From positions 3,716,714-3,780,713 of the forward strand of contig JAQFVV010012506.1 of the NCBI GenBank assembly GCA_028023455.1: DNA of 64,000 nt, given 5' to 3'. The position numbers and the translations under genes were made by a program. The notes under the pieces are model-generated. The model saw nothing but the letters and a program-made list of their open reading frames with translations. It did no database searches and was not told the origin of the DNA. This document shows positions 23,508 to 35,045 of this stretch, one piece after another. The DNA is from Epiperipatus broadwayi. Lineage: Eukaryota; Onychophora; Udeonychophora; Euonychophora; Peripatidae. How positions within the stretch are numbered: the stretch's first letter is position 1; each line of letters begins with the position of its first letter.

Positions 23508-25627
23508 ACTACCAAGCAGGAGATTCATCTGCATTGGTAATAATATTTGTGCAACAGTGCAGTTTCTCTGAGTATGAAAGGATGAGATACATCCATTTTG
23601 GCATGGCCATATCTAAAGAATATACGGCAAATCCTTTTCCACAAAGCAGAAATGAACATCCCTACTTGAGGAACAAAATATGCTAAGGAATCAATATATA
23701 TATAACTTAGCAACACAATTTACATAAAGGAACAAGCAATAAGTCATTATGAAAGCCTAAAATTTATGATGGTTATTGTTAAGAAACAAAGTGACTTTAA
23801 GTTTAAACAAGAGATCATATATTACTTTACTTAGTGCTAAATTAAAGCCTATATATAAATACATGACTTAAAAGATTTCAATATTCCCTGCTTAATTGAA
23901 GGTCCACTTTACAAATCTTACTCCTGCACATGAAATATATTATATAATAGCTTGAGTCATCTGTTGATTTATATGTCTAATTTGCAAGGAAACATTTATA
24001 AAGCTAAGGTAACTTATATGATATATATATCTCTTTAAAAAAAAAAAAATTAATCTTATTTTTTTACTTTATTTTTTTTAAATCAATTCAACTGGTTTTT
24101 ATGTTTGTTAAAAAAACAACAACCTGGTTTTATAATTGCCCAAGTAAAGTTTCAATTTGATTGTATTTTAGAAAAAAAACAAGTCTTCAAGCCGGAGGAG
24201 GGATGGGGAATTAAAATGTCTTGACACTTTTAATTAATTAGCTTTCTTTTAAGGGCAGAGGATGGGAGAAAAATGATTCTCAGAATTCTTAAGAAATGAA
24301 AATGTGTTTAAAAAATAGCTCTCCAGTCACCTGATTCTGTGAATAAATCTAGCATATATAATATATATGACTTGAGAATGACCATATGTAGCAATATATA
24401 TTTAATCATTTTTAACAATATAGGTTAGCAAATATGTATAATATTAAAGACATAATGTTAAAGAAGAATAACACAAAAATAAATAAATAATATAAGTAAA
24501 AATGGAAACATTAAATATATATGAATTGTTTTAGCAGTAGGATTGCAGATCTCATCCTAGAGTTCAAATGTTCCTGTTTTTATTACCTTCATAAAGGATT
24601 TTAAAATAATCACAGCAAGGTATGAAGAGCGGCATATAGATATAATACCACATAGCTATCATAGTGCAATTGACATGGTCCTGGGTGGCCCTTTCATTGG
24701 ATATTAATAATTAATTGATTAATATAGAGATAGGCTGGTCTATTGGAATAGCATTTGACTGAAGGTAGGTGGCTTCTTATTCTGGAAATATGGAAGACAG
24801 ATCAGCAGGCTGAATTCATATATGAAGGCAGTGACATTGGCACAAGTACTTGGGTCAGCAGACTTTAGATAGGCAGCATTTCACCAACTTCAATGGGATT
24901 CTAAACTCATGCTCTCCAAAAATGGTGAAAGGGGAGCAGACACAAATTTCTACCCACAGGTCATTCTATATGGCTTCTAGCAGCCAAATAATTAATGACT
25001 TCTTAAAACTTTTGTTGACAATCTCGAAGAATGTCTCTCACCCAAACAGCTTGAAGAATTTTTCATGAAGAATGATCTTTGAAGATTACTGAGGTATTTA
25101 TACAACTTTTGACAAAAGGCATCTGGATTAATTTTAATTAAAAAAATATTTTTGATGATAATAATTTTTATCAGCTTGATTACTATTTAATCCTATACTT
25201 GCTTATTAATTAGGAAAATTTTCCAAATTCTGAATACCTTTTGTCTAATGCATTCCTTGTAGTAATTAAGCATCAATCAGCACCTTTTTACCATCGGGCC
25301 AAATATTAAAAAAAAAATTCTTATACACATATAATACAAAATGATAGATAAGGGTTCAATAACAAATATAAATGTACCTATGCCCTATAATTAATCTCCC
25401 ATTACCAGTTTTATTAAAAATAAAAATGTTCAGGAATTTTAATTAACTGAATTTAAAATACCTGTTTTTCAGAATTTTCTAGAATGTCAGCTAACCCTTT
25501 CTATACACATATACATGTGCCTTTAGTAAATTTAATAAAATTAAATTCTCATTGGCATTTAATACATTTTTTAAAAATTAAAATTTCCCTATAACAGGGT
25601 TTAAAAAGATTTAAATATAAATTGACA

Positions 25628-26779
25628 TAGCTGCAATATTTACACTGGTTTGAATCCCTCTACTTATTAGTTTATATATATGATAAATCAAATACTGGAC
25701 AGATTTGACTTTTAAATAAAGTTAAAAATAATATACGTAAGTTATTAAAAATAATTGCTGTATGTATTTTTTGTCATTGTAGTGTGTATAAAAAGAAGGC
25801 AAAGGATACCGTGGAAGAATCATTATTATTATTGTCTGTGTGTGCCATTTATAGTAAGAGGTCAGTAAATAAGATATTAACACAAAGGCATAGCAAAAAA
25901 TTAAGAATGATCATTATTCTTCAGACATCTTAAAGACTTGAACCATCATGGCACTATTTCAAGGTGTTATGACAGTATGATATAAAATATTTTACACAAA
26001 AGTTTTTAAATTTCAAACAGCGATAAATCATCACAGCTGTTATATTTTTAAGATCTCTGTTTCAAATAGTAAATTTATTATCTCTTGTAAAAAGCCTACT
26101 ATTATTAAGTTTTACATTTGCTTATTTGTGTTTTTAAAAGTTATCCATGCATTAATCATATGCAAATTTACATATGAAAGTTTACAGTGCATCTGTGGCA
26201 CAATGGTAAATCTTTGTTATTATTAATTAGTTGTTACTTAGTCATGAAACCTGTATTTAGGCAGCTATATCTACCGTCATCTATGAATCTGTGACATTTG
26301 TTTCTTAGTTGTGGTGTGGTTGTCAATATATTTTTATCATAGCCACATATAGAAATGTGTAAAGCTATTATTGCAGAAAGGAGTTTACTAGAAAGATAAT
26401 CTTTAATTTCTCTTTGAATCTCCCCTCCATACCTTATTGGTATTGGAGCTATTATTACTATGTGTTTATTTATATGGAAAAACCACAATGTGTAAGCCAG
26501 TGTGGTGTCTTTACTGATTGCATCTCTGATTTTAAGACCAAAGTATATTGCAATCTTTTTTTCGTTTGTCAAATAGTTGTTAACTGAAACATCAGTTGTG
26601 TTTTCTTAAAGATAAGAAGGATATGTGCTTTATAATCAATGCAGATTTTAGCCCTTATTCCCAGGAATTTTAAAATCATCAGTTAAGATAATGATTGGCA
26701 GCCAAAGACGGATAGTGTTAGGAATTTCCTGATTGTAGGCCAGAACACCATTCAATGATGAGTTATTATTTAGCTATTT
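25628..26779. other. Non-coding DNA with one unrecognised 112-codon open frame
   Basis: A - strand frame at 26234-26572 would encode 112 residues with no family signature that I recognise. It has several Ile-rich stretches, two Cys and no obvious membrane or zinc pattern. There is no supporting promoter or splice context. It may be the remains of a transposon protein or chance. The rest is AT-rich sequence without features. Confidence 0.4.
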
Positions 26780-29035
26780 ACAATTGCAGTATCTCTCTGT
26801 TTAATATTAAATGGGACATTGAGGTCTTTGTGAAGTTAGAAGAGAATGTGAAGAACTGAAATATTGGAGACACAAGTGGAGTGAGATTAATAAAATGAAA
26901 GAACCGTATTATGGAAATTGATGGTACATCAAATAATGTGGTGATTATTTATTCAATTTAAAGATATCAAATCAGATTATTCATGGTTATACCTGTTTAT
27001 GTAGATGTATAAAATACTTTAAGCATACCAAATAACATTTTAAAATTGTCATAGAAGACGAGACTGTGCTAGAATTGAAAAACAATTAAAAGATGAAAGA
27101 GCTGTGAATAAATTTGATTATGGTGACAGAGATAAAACAGAACATAAAGTTGTGAAATTTGCAGAAAAAAAAGAATTGTATATTATAAATTCTTTTTTAA
27201 AAAAAAATGCTAAGTGAAAATGAATTTGGAAATATGCTTATGTAGATATAGCAGAAATTGGATTTTATTTTAGAATATGTATTTCAAGACTAATGTTTTT
27301 CAATAGAGTCAACACAGGAAGTGATTGTCGATTGGTGAGATGTAAAACACTTGGCAATGTAAAACTAGAGATTTTTAACTTTCAGAAATGATGCAGTGAA
27401 TTTTAAATTAGAATTTTCAAATTGTTTTAAAATATTGTCATATTTCGATAATAGTTCAGACTTGACTGAGATCAATAAGAAGATAAATGTTACTTTACTA
27501 GGAACTCCAATAAATTTTCAATTGAAACAAGCTCATTAAGAAGAATTGAAAATCTAAAGTTCTGTAAAATGGTACAAAAAAGAGTTAATTTGAATATTGG
27601 CCAGGAAAGCTAGAGATGAGAATAAAAGTTTTAAAATACAAAACTATATTTTGGTATTGGAAGGAACATTATTTCAGCAATAAGAAGAAAAGGTTCAATA
27701 ACTATTAAAAAGATAGTTGAAGTCATGAAACGTATGGAAGAAGTCAATAATGACGTATATAGCAATAAAGGATAAGAAAATAAAATAACTACTAGAAGTA
27801 CTATATCTTTTGAATTGATAAGGATTTTAAGTACAGAGATGAGGTATGCAATTAAATCTATGAAAAAGACTTCAGGAGATGTTTTAATTATTATTGATAT
27901 TTTAAAAAAAAGTTAACTGAAAAAATAAAAATTGTTGCCCAAATCTGTATAAAAAATGTTCTAAAGATAAAGATGTGCCAGATGATTGGCAGAAAAAGAT
28001 GATAAATTATTAAAAATTACAGACCTATCCATCTTCTATTACTTCTATACTAAATCTTTATCATGATAATTATAATTCATTTACAATGAAATTTCAACTC
28101 AAACCCATCAAAAGAATAGATTGGATTTAAAAGTGATTTGATTACAATGAGTAACAATCAAATGTTGAAAGAAGTTATAGAAAAGATTGCTGAATATGAA
28201 TTGTCATTATGGTTTGGATTTGAAGAGTATAAAACGATATTTGATTCCATAAGCACTTGTACAGTAATTAAAGTTTTGGACCAAATATAGAAATTAAGAA
28301 TATTATCATATTCTGAAAAATATCTATCAAAATGTAACAATAGTGATTAAATTATATTGTGACATTAAAAAGATTAATATTGATTTGAGTGTATGACTGA
28401 ATGATTCTCTACCTTCAAAATATCTTTCAAAAGTTTTGTGAGAAGTATTTTGTGAATGAAAATAGGAAAGTAATTTATTTAAATCATCTATATTTAGATA
28501 ATGTAGTTGTTGTTTTTTTTTTTCAAATAATACTTTAGAGCTTTAGGAAATGTCATGAATTATAAGATGAAAATAAAACTATAGATGAATGCTAAAAAGA
28601 TTATAATAATGTTCAATTGTTTTTATCAAAAAAAAAAGGAAATAAAAGTTGATAATTATCAATTAGAAAGAAGTTAAAAACTACACATTATTAATTAAGT
28701 TGGAAATATATCTTAGAATTAAAATTGGATGAAGTGGTTTTGAGAGGAGTAATTTAATATTAAAAGGAAATCTATGTGTGTGAAACAAAAGGTTTTTAAA
28801 AAATGTGTTTTATCCAATCCTGCCTATGGATTTGACAGCAAAGCAATATATAGATTTTAGGCCATCAATAACGTATATGGAGTTGTATGTTGGGAGTAAC
28901 AACAAAGGATCAGAAGACTAATAGTTGAGTAAGAGAACAAACAAATATTACTATCATTGAACAAATGAAAAGATTAAAATGAAGCTGATCTGGATAGACT
29001 CATAAAAATGGGTACAGACTATTATTTTTCTATAT
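26780..29035 (+). pseudogene. RTE/BovB-type LINE, decayed copy 1
   Basis: Reading across frames with many stops gives the order of an RTE-type polyprotein. The endonuclease end, NRVNTGSD-RLVRCKTLGNVKLE, is near 27300-27370. A reverse transcriptase start like RYAIKSMKK-SGD follows near 27842, then VPDDWQKK (27975) and NYRPI-like sequence. Sequence resembling the SFSTMDHI-VLKEVIEK block is near 28130-28190, and FDSIST (28240) stands where a YKKAFDS motif would be. A C-terminal TIIEQMKRLKWSW-GHT lies near 28960-29005. The catalytic YADD region near 28495 reads only as LDNVVVV-like. All frames are interrupted, so this is a dead copy. It lies upstream of, and close to, the MFSD6-like exon. Confidence 0.7.
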
Positions 29036-29487
29036 CTAATTATATATACATTCTAAAGTTGTGTTAATAAAAATGCATGTTTGTGTTTGATATTAAATTT
29101 GTATTATTACATATTCATTTTTACATTTATTATATTTATAGAGATTGTTTGGTAAGTGGAATTGCATATACATTTGTGATTTGATGTCACTTTTAAAATT
29201 TATAATATATATTAAACTTATACTGGATTCATAGTCTTCGTTTTAGAAACTAATATATGTAAAAAAGGAAAACATCAATACTATTAGTAAAACAAATAAC
29301 AAGGTTTAGTCTGACATAAAAAAGCAATTTTGATATTCAAAATCCATATCTTTCACATCTATTCATTATTTTATGGATGGATTGCCTTGTTAATATTTGT
29401 TGGCAATATTAGGTTTGGTTTTACAAATTATATTAGTGAACACAATATATTAAAGTTCTGTTTGATATTGCAAATTTATGTAAAATA

Positions 29488-29590
29488 TTTTTTTTTTTTT
29501 CATATGTCATAGCATCTGCCGGGACGTGAACCCACACCCGTCTGCAACCAACTACTTGCTTGCATGGCGGCTGCGATACCTCTCGGCTAA
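29488..29590 (-). mobile_element. tRNA-derived SINE, family A, reverse copy
   Basis: In reverse orientation it has an AGCCGAGAGGT A-box-like stretch, GCAAGCAAGTAGTTGG, the B box GGGTTCACGTCCC and the GATGCTATGACATATG end followed by an A run (a T run on the + strand at about 29488-29500). It closely resembles the copy at 6481. It ends about 160 bp before the splice acceptor at 29748-29749, so it is intronic. Confidence 0.75.
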
Positions 29591-29749
29591 TTTGCATGCA
29601 TATTTTGAAAATATTAAAAGACTAAACTATGTGATTAGGAGACAACATTCTTTGTTTTAATTGCAGTATTAATTTATAATAGATATATTTAATATTTTGT
29701 GTACTGCATGAATGTATCTTTCAATATTATGTATATATTTTTATTTTAG

Positions 29750-29911
29750 GACAGTGCATTGGTAATCTTGTAGGAGGTCTAATGATGTCTAAATATGGAG
29801 CCAGATGGACTTTAAGGATTATGGGAACATCAGCATTTTCATTAGGATTAATTTACTTTTCAATTTATTTCTTATACAAAAAAAAGTTTAAATATAATAA
29901 TAATAAAAAAG
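29750..29911 (+). CDS. MFSD6-like transporter, penultimate exon
   Basis: Member of the major facilitator superfamily related to MFSD6 (inferred). The exon follows TTATTTTAG and ends before GTGTGT. It encodes QCIGNLVGGLMMSKYGARW and then TLRIMGTSAFSLGLIYFSIY plus a basic Lys/Tyr/Asn run. Known MFSD6 proteins end with a G-GLG--VGG-----G-RWTFR pattern followed by the last membrane helix. Here the GG, the G-RWT-R motif and one hydrophobic helix of about 20 residues are visible, then a cytosolic basic stretch. The first and last codons are both split after base 1 (phase 1). Membrane protein; substrate unknown. Upstream exons were not identified. The reading without splicing runs on to a stop at 29965, which would give a shorter protein if the intron were retained. 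Confidence 0.7.
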
Positions 29912-30371
29912 GTGTGTACAATACGTTTCTATGTTTATATGCTTATAAATTGAAAAATTATTGTTGAAGTTATTGTTTTGAATGTTAAGTAATTACTTAT
30001 AGGATTTTCAAAAAGATGCAGAGGATTAACTACACTTTTTTATATTGACTTGTTTGTGTCAGTTTATATTAAGTTTTTATAATTTGAGATTTTCTTTTGC
30101 CTGTTCAGCTACATTTTTATAATTATCTTGGAGTTTTACTGTATTAACTTTATTTCCCATTCACTGCCCATTTTACTATAGCTATCATTGGTAAGCTTCT
30201 GATTAATTATAGTTTTAAAAAAGTTTATCTTGAGTTTGTCTTGATGTTCCAACATAGATTCTAAGTGCTTTAGAGAGAATTAAAGTTCACACATATACTG
30301 AGAATAATACTCTCACTTTTATGAGATTTATCACTTCAATTACTTTTTTTTATTGTTTCTATTTAGTTTAA

Positions 30372-31010
30372 CTATTTCTCATTCATCCTTTTGAGTAACT
30401 TGAATTTCTCCACATCCTTATCCTGATTAAATTTTCCTCCAATAAACATTACATTAGATCTTAAGCTTTTAATACCTTCAAATAAGGTTTCTTTATAAAT
30501 ATTGATTTTGAGGGAGAGACCGTTTGCTATGACTACTTGCAGTTCATTTAACAGATTTTTTCTTTCCCCTGCCCTCTGCATGCCATGCTGCTCTTAACTC
30601 CATTCAGCAAAAGCAACATATTATATCAGATAAAATCCATTAGAAATTTTGTCCATCTTTTCTTGATATCAGTACATTTGAAATAAAGTTCATTCTGAAG
30701 ATTAAAGATACCAAAAGTTTTATGAAGATTAACAATAATAAAATTAGGTATTTTTTCATAAAGTGATTCTCATATTTAAAAGTTTCTTCATGAAGTTTTT
30801 GTCATTTTCGATATTCAGAAGGAACTTTATTTTAAAAGTAATGTTATCTTTAAAAGATGGACCAAATTTCCAATGGATTTGACTTGCTGTAATATTTGTG
30901 TTTTGCTGAATGGAATTAAGAGCAGCATAGCATGCAGAGGGTGGGTAAAGAAACAATCTCTGTTAAATGAACTTCAAGTAGTCATAGCAACTACTCTCTC
31001 CCTCAAATAT
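30372..31010. mobile_element. Fold-back LINE fragment (two inverted arms of about 228 bp)
   Basis: Arms at about 30504-30730 and 30783-31010 are reverse complements with some divergence, separated by 52 bp. The left arm is part of a - strand coding remnant (30581-30372) that includes LLNELQVVIANGLSLK and NVMFIGGKFNQDKD. The latter resembles the GGDFN motif of LINE endonucleases. The right arm repeats the first part as LLNELQVVIATTLSLK on the + strand. Inverted, truncated pairs of this type can arise by twin priming during LINE insertion. The LINE clade is not certain. Confidence 0.55.
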
Positions 31011-32811
31011 ATCTGCAAGCAAGAAAATCAAGAATTTGCAGTAGTTAATTTTTTTATTATTTTTTATTTTGTTATTAATTGTTTTAGCTAAGAAATAATA
31101 TATGAATTAATATTTATTTTAGAGATATGGTTTATTTAAATATTTTAATATATTAAAATAAATGCATGACAAAAAATTTAATAAGTTCTGAACTTTTTAA
31201 ATGCATGGACATTAGCTGAAGAGGATTGATTTGCCTCACTTCTGTATTTTTCTCTACCATCATCTCTGTAATAAGTTAAGAGAGCAGCTAGAATTCTCAT
31301 TAATTGACTTCAAAAGTCTTCTGGCAAGGAGCACTGGTATGTTTATTATCAATGATTATTTAATAATGATTTCTCGAGTACAAGTTTAGTAAAATTGAGG
31401 TATCACAGCTAAGTGTTATTTTGTTCACTTGTTAATAATACCTCTTACTTTATACTAAGATTTGTACTGAGTTGTACTTTTTCTCCTTTGTCAATCTTCA
31501 TAAGAACTATGGGGGGGGGGGTTTCTATCTTTGTTGACTTTCTTTTATTTTTGTCCTTTTTTTTTTCCATCATTCATTTAATATTTATTAATTATCTGCA
31601 TTATACAGAAATAGTGTAGAATAATTTTGATTCAAAATGATTTCAGTCATGTTATTAGTAAAACAATATTTTTAACTTTACAGGTGAAGCCATATGTTAT
31701 ATTTATTTTGCACATTAATTTAAATGCATTTTGCATAGAACATTTTCAGTGTGAAGTATTTATATACATTATACAGCAACCTTTAAAAGATAAATGTTTG
31801 GAATATGAAAATTCATTTAAGGATTTAAGTAATAATTAGTTTTTATTTTATATTATGAAAAGTAAAATGCCTATTCTTAAAATTATTTAGTCATTTAATT
31901 TTTTTACTTAAATATGTATCTGCAGGTGTAAGCCTGTACAGTGTATTCATTTAAATATTATTGTAAATGTTAATTATAAATATATCAGCCTTATTTTAAA
32001 TGATGGCAGTCTTACATATGGTGGTTATAATAAGTTTTATAAGACAAAATATAATATGCATATTTTTCTACCAAAAGTAAATGATTATTTTTTTTATTTT
32101 TTATGGGATTACATAGACAAATCTTTGTTTCCTTTCCATGATTTAAAAAATTGAAGTACTGTCTTTCTTAATGGCTTTTAAAATTAAATAATTTATTGTA
32201 ATAACTGTTTTAATTGCTAACATGTGTAACTATTTTCAGTTTTTAACAAACTTAATGATAGCTATTAATACTAATTATTCATTTATTTATTTATTGACAA
32301 ATGCAATTATTAAAACAAAAACAGATTTTAAAAAAAACTTGTTTATGAATACCCATCATTTATTTAAAAGTGGCCTCATTTGAGTTTCTCAAAATCATGA
32401 AATCTTTAGTCTTATTTTGCACCTTTTTTTCTAGGATTTGCCGGTATTATATTGATAGAATCAGCTATCTATTTAGTAATCTGCTAGGATATCATTTTCT
32501 TCTTATAGCATACCATTTTGCCATTTTAACTCAACAATTAATATTTGTTATTTTAGAAATTATTTCTCTTTGACACCTCTCTTGTATTTTCATAATCAGT
32601 ATCTTCACAAGTATTTAACTAACCCAAACTAATCTAAGATCTTTATCTTTTTGTTAACAGTAACTAGGTATATAATTATGAACTATTATTACATGATTAG
32701 TTGTGTTAACTAAAAAAAAAATCTATTGGTGGGGAGGGGGGGCAATGCTAAACTTGTTTACAATCTGAAAAATTTTCAAGGATCTTGAGCATGGTAAGAT
32801 TTACCCTATAA
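31011..32811. other. Non-coding intronic DNA
   Basis: AT-rich with a G run at 31509-31518 and another near 32730-32742. Several 65-70 codon open frames occur but are dominated by Phe, Ile, Leu and Tyr and show no family pattern, so I read them as chance frames. Confidence 0.55.
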
Positions 32812-33177
32812 TAATGGTATTCAATCTATGGGTTGCAACCCCAAACAGGGTCGCAAAAAATTATCTTGGGATTGCAAGATGGATGAAAAAATTGTAAATA
32901 AATTTAATTGATTACAAAATGATTAATACTAATCGATTTTTCAACCTAATATTTTGGTAACTACAGAGTTGATTTTCAGTTTATTGTACTTGTATTGACA
33001 CTTATGTTTATTTTGTATGAAATAAAAAATAAATTAATGTCTTCCTAATTTTTAATATTAGCTAGTCCTAGTTTTTGAGCAATTAGAATTAGATTATTGA
33101 TTTTTAAAATTTTGCGTCAGCATGTTACCTCAATGTTCCATGCGGGGTTGTACTACTAAAATGTTTGAATACCACTG
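32812..33177. mobile_element. hAT MITE, 366 bp
   Basis: The left end reads TAATGGTATTCAATC and the reverse complement of the right end reads CAGTGGTATTCAAAC. Both resemble hAT termini (CAGTGGTTCTCAACC type). The inner sequence GGGTTGCAACCCC and the right-hand GGGGTTGTA continue the similarity. An 8-bp duplication with one difference flanks it: CCCTATAA (32804-32811) and TCCTATAA (33178-33185). There is no coding capacity. An autonomous hAT partner would be needed to move it. The full-length hAT at 36253 has different termini. Confidence 0.8.
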
Positions 33178-33281
33178 TCCTATAACTATCATGAGGCTCA
33201 TCTCATTTTCTTTTGCAATCATTTAGTGTTGTTATTTAATATTTTTATTCAGCTCTTTATCCTAGTATTTATCTTTTTATA

Positions 33282-35045
33282 ATGCATTATAAGTCTTATA
33301 AATGTAGAGTAATAATTAAATATCTTCCCAATTTTGTAAAAAAAATCTTATTGAGAAAGTCAGTTTCAACCTTAAATGTATCTAATCTTCAGAAATATTC
33401 CAATAAATTTAAGATAGAAATTACAAATTTCTTAAAAATATTAACAGATCTTGAAAATGTCTCAAACTTCCACAAGATTTATAAGAAGATAGCAATTATC
33501 TATATATTTTTTTAAAAAAAGATTGCATTCTGCTCAGAAATTTTCACCTGACATAAAATAATGCATGGAGGTAGAAATAAGTATTTAAAAATAGTTATTT
33601 TAAATAACTGATTATTTTAAATCCTGTAAAATAATTCAAAAAAGATTATAATGTAGAGAAATATATATATTTAATATAGCAAAGAAGACTATAAAAATGT
33701 CAAAGCTATAAAATAATATTATGGTATTGGAAAAAAGTTCTACCAGCATTAATTAAAAAGAAAAGTTTGTCATTATTATTAAAAAAAAAAGAAATGCGTG
33801 GGAAAGAATTTCACAAAGAAAGACATATTAATAAAGGGGGGAAAACAACTATCATTTTTTGAAATACCTCATGAAATGATGTAAAATACAATTAAATCTG
33901 ATAAGAATGGAAAAGCTCCTATAAAATGATAAAATTAAGATATATTAAAAGTAGTAGGGGGAGTAAAAAAGAAATTATCAGCAAGGCTACAATAAAGATA
34001 TTCTAGATAGTAACATTAAAGTTTAAGAAAAATATTAGAAAATATAGATCAATCCATTCTATCAGTTCTACATTACATTTTTACAAATCATTCACAGAGA
34101 ACTTTGGATTCAAACTAACCAAGGGCTAAATGGAATTTAAAAGTGATTAAAGCTCAGATCATGTATAAGTCTTAATAGAGATTATAGAAAAAGAGTATAA
34201 TTATTAGTTGAATTGATTTCATCAATTATAAAAGAGCATTTAATTCTCTAAGCATTTCTGTTGAGATTAAAGCTTTGAAACATTAAGACTTAAACTCAAG
34301 ATATTGTCCAATTCTGAAATCAAAGTATATTTGCACTGATTAGATTATATAATGACAATAAATATAGTAGCATTTACAAAGATATATGTTAAGATGATTT
34401 CATATCTCTTAAACTTTTTACCGGAAATATAGTCATCTAGATTTTTTAGATGAAATGGTTAAATTTTGTAACTTTATAAGAGCTATTAGAAGAAAGTAAG
34501 AAAATAAAACTGAAAACAAAAAACTTAAATTGGAAACAATTAAAAGAATTTAATCTCCTAGTCAATTATTAATGCAGATGGAAATGTAATGGATGCAATT
34601 AATTAAAGAAGGTTCTTAGTGGACTTTTGATAGAAATAAATTTAATATTTAGAGAAATTTGAAAACATTTTAGTGAATATGTTTTTTGGTTTTATGCATC
34701 TAGGATACATAATAGGAAAGAAAAAACAAAAAAACGACTCTAACCTACACAGCAAAGTATAGAGTGGCGTATGTTTTGGATTCACAAAAAGGAAATCAAT
34801 ACATGAATGATAACAAATATATATCATTGACATCATTGAAAGGCTTTCATAGTTGAATATACCACTAGAAAAAAAAAATCATAGTAAATACATGAATGAA
34901 GTCTTAAACTAGATCCCAGAAAAATGTACGAGAGCTTGAAAAAAGACATGAAGATAGATGGATGTTTTCTGGAATGATGCAGAGAAGAAATAGATAAGAA
35001 AAACTGGATTAAATTTGGAGAAACCATCATGCATTGGATTAATAA
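33282..35045 (+). pseudogene. RTE/BovB-type LINE, decayed copy 2
   Basis: An open stretch at 33282-33515 includes KYSNKFKIEITNFLKILTDL, which resembles the RTE region joining endonuclease and reverse transcriptase. Later come MM-NTIKSDKNGKAPIK near 33875-33920 (the A-I-LKNGKAPG block) and TLDSNQPREQ-like sequence near 34105. VLIEIIEKEY is near 34170 and a C-terminal EEIDKKNWIKFGETIMHWI near 34985-35040. The frame changes many times. It resembles copy 1 in block order and is equally dead. The 5' part is missing. Confidence 0.6.

Larger units (their letters stand above)
11221..25627 (-). mobile_element. Decayed non-autonomous LTR retroelement with nested insertions
   Basis: Two direct repeats, 11221-15899 and 17775-25627, align from end to end apart from three insertions. 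Both start TGTAAT on the + strand and end in GGCA or GACA, so on the - strand each LTR runs TG(C/T)C...TTACA. Between them, on the - strand, come a primer binding site (17772-17754) and a coiled-coil gag-like remnant (about 17310-16170), then the 3' LTR. No protease, reverse transcriptase or integrase was recognised in the 1.9-kb internal region. I therefore infer a non-autonomous, large-LTR derivative. The LTRs are clearly diverged, so the insertion is old. No matching 5-bp target duplication is visible outside the LTRs. Confidence 0.65.
17775..25627 (-). repeat. 5' LTR of the retroelement, interrupted by two insertions
   Basis: The high-coordinate repeat copy spans 7.85 kb. Removing the Tigger element (18129-20394) and the unknown insert (20854-23507) leaves about 2.9 kb that aligns with the other LTR. 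Matching blocks are 17775-18128, 20395-20853 and 23508-25627. A 72-codon open frame at 24850-25068 falls in this LTR with no recognisable domain. Confidence 0.65.

Noticed and set aside
31413-31619. Hydrophobic 68-codon frame as another exon of the transporter
   Set aside because: It crosses a G run and T runs, shows no MFS motif, and has no matching splice phase.
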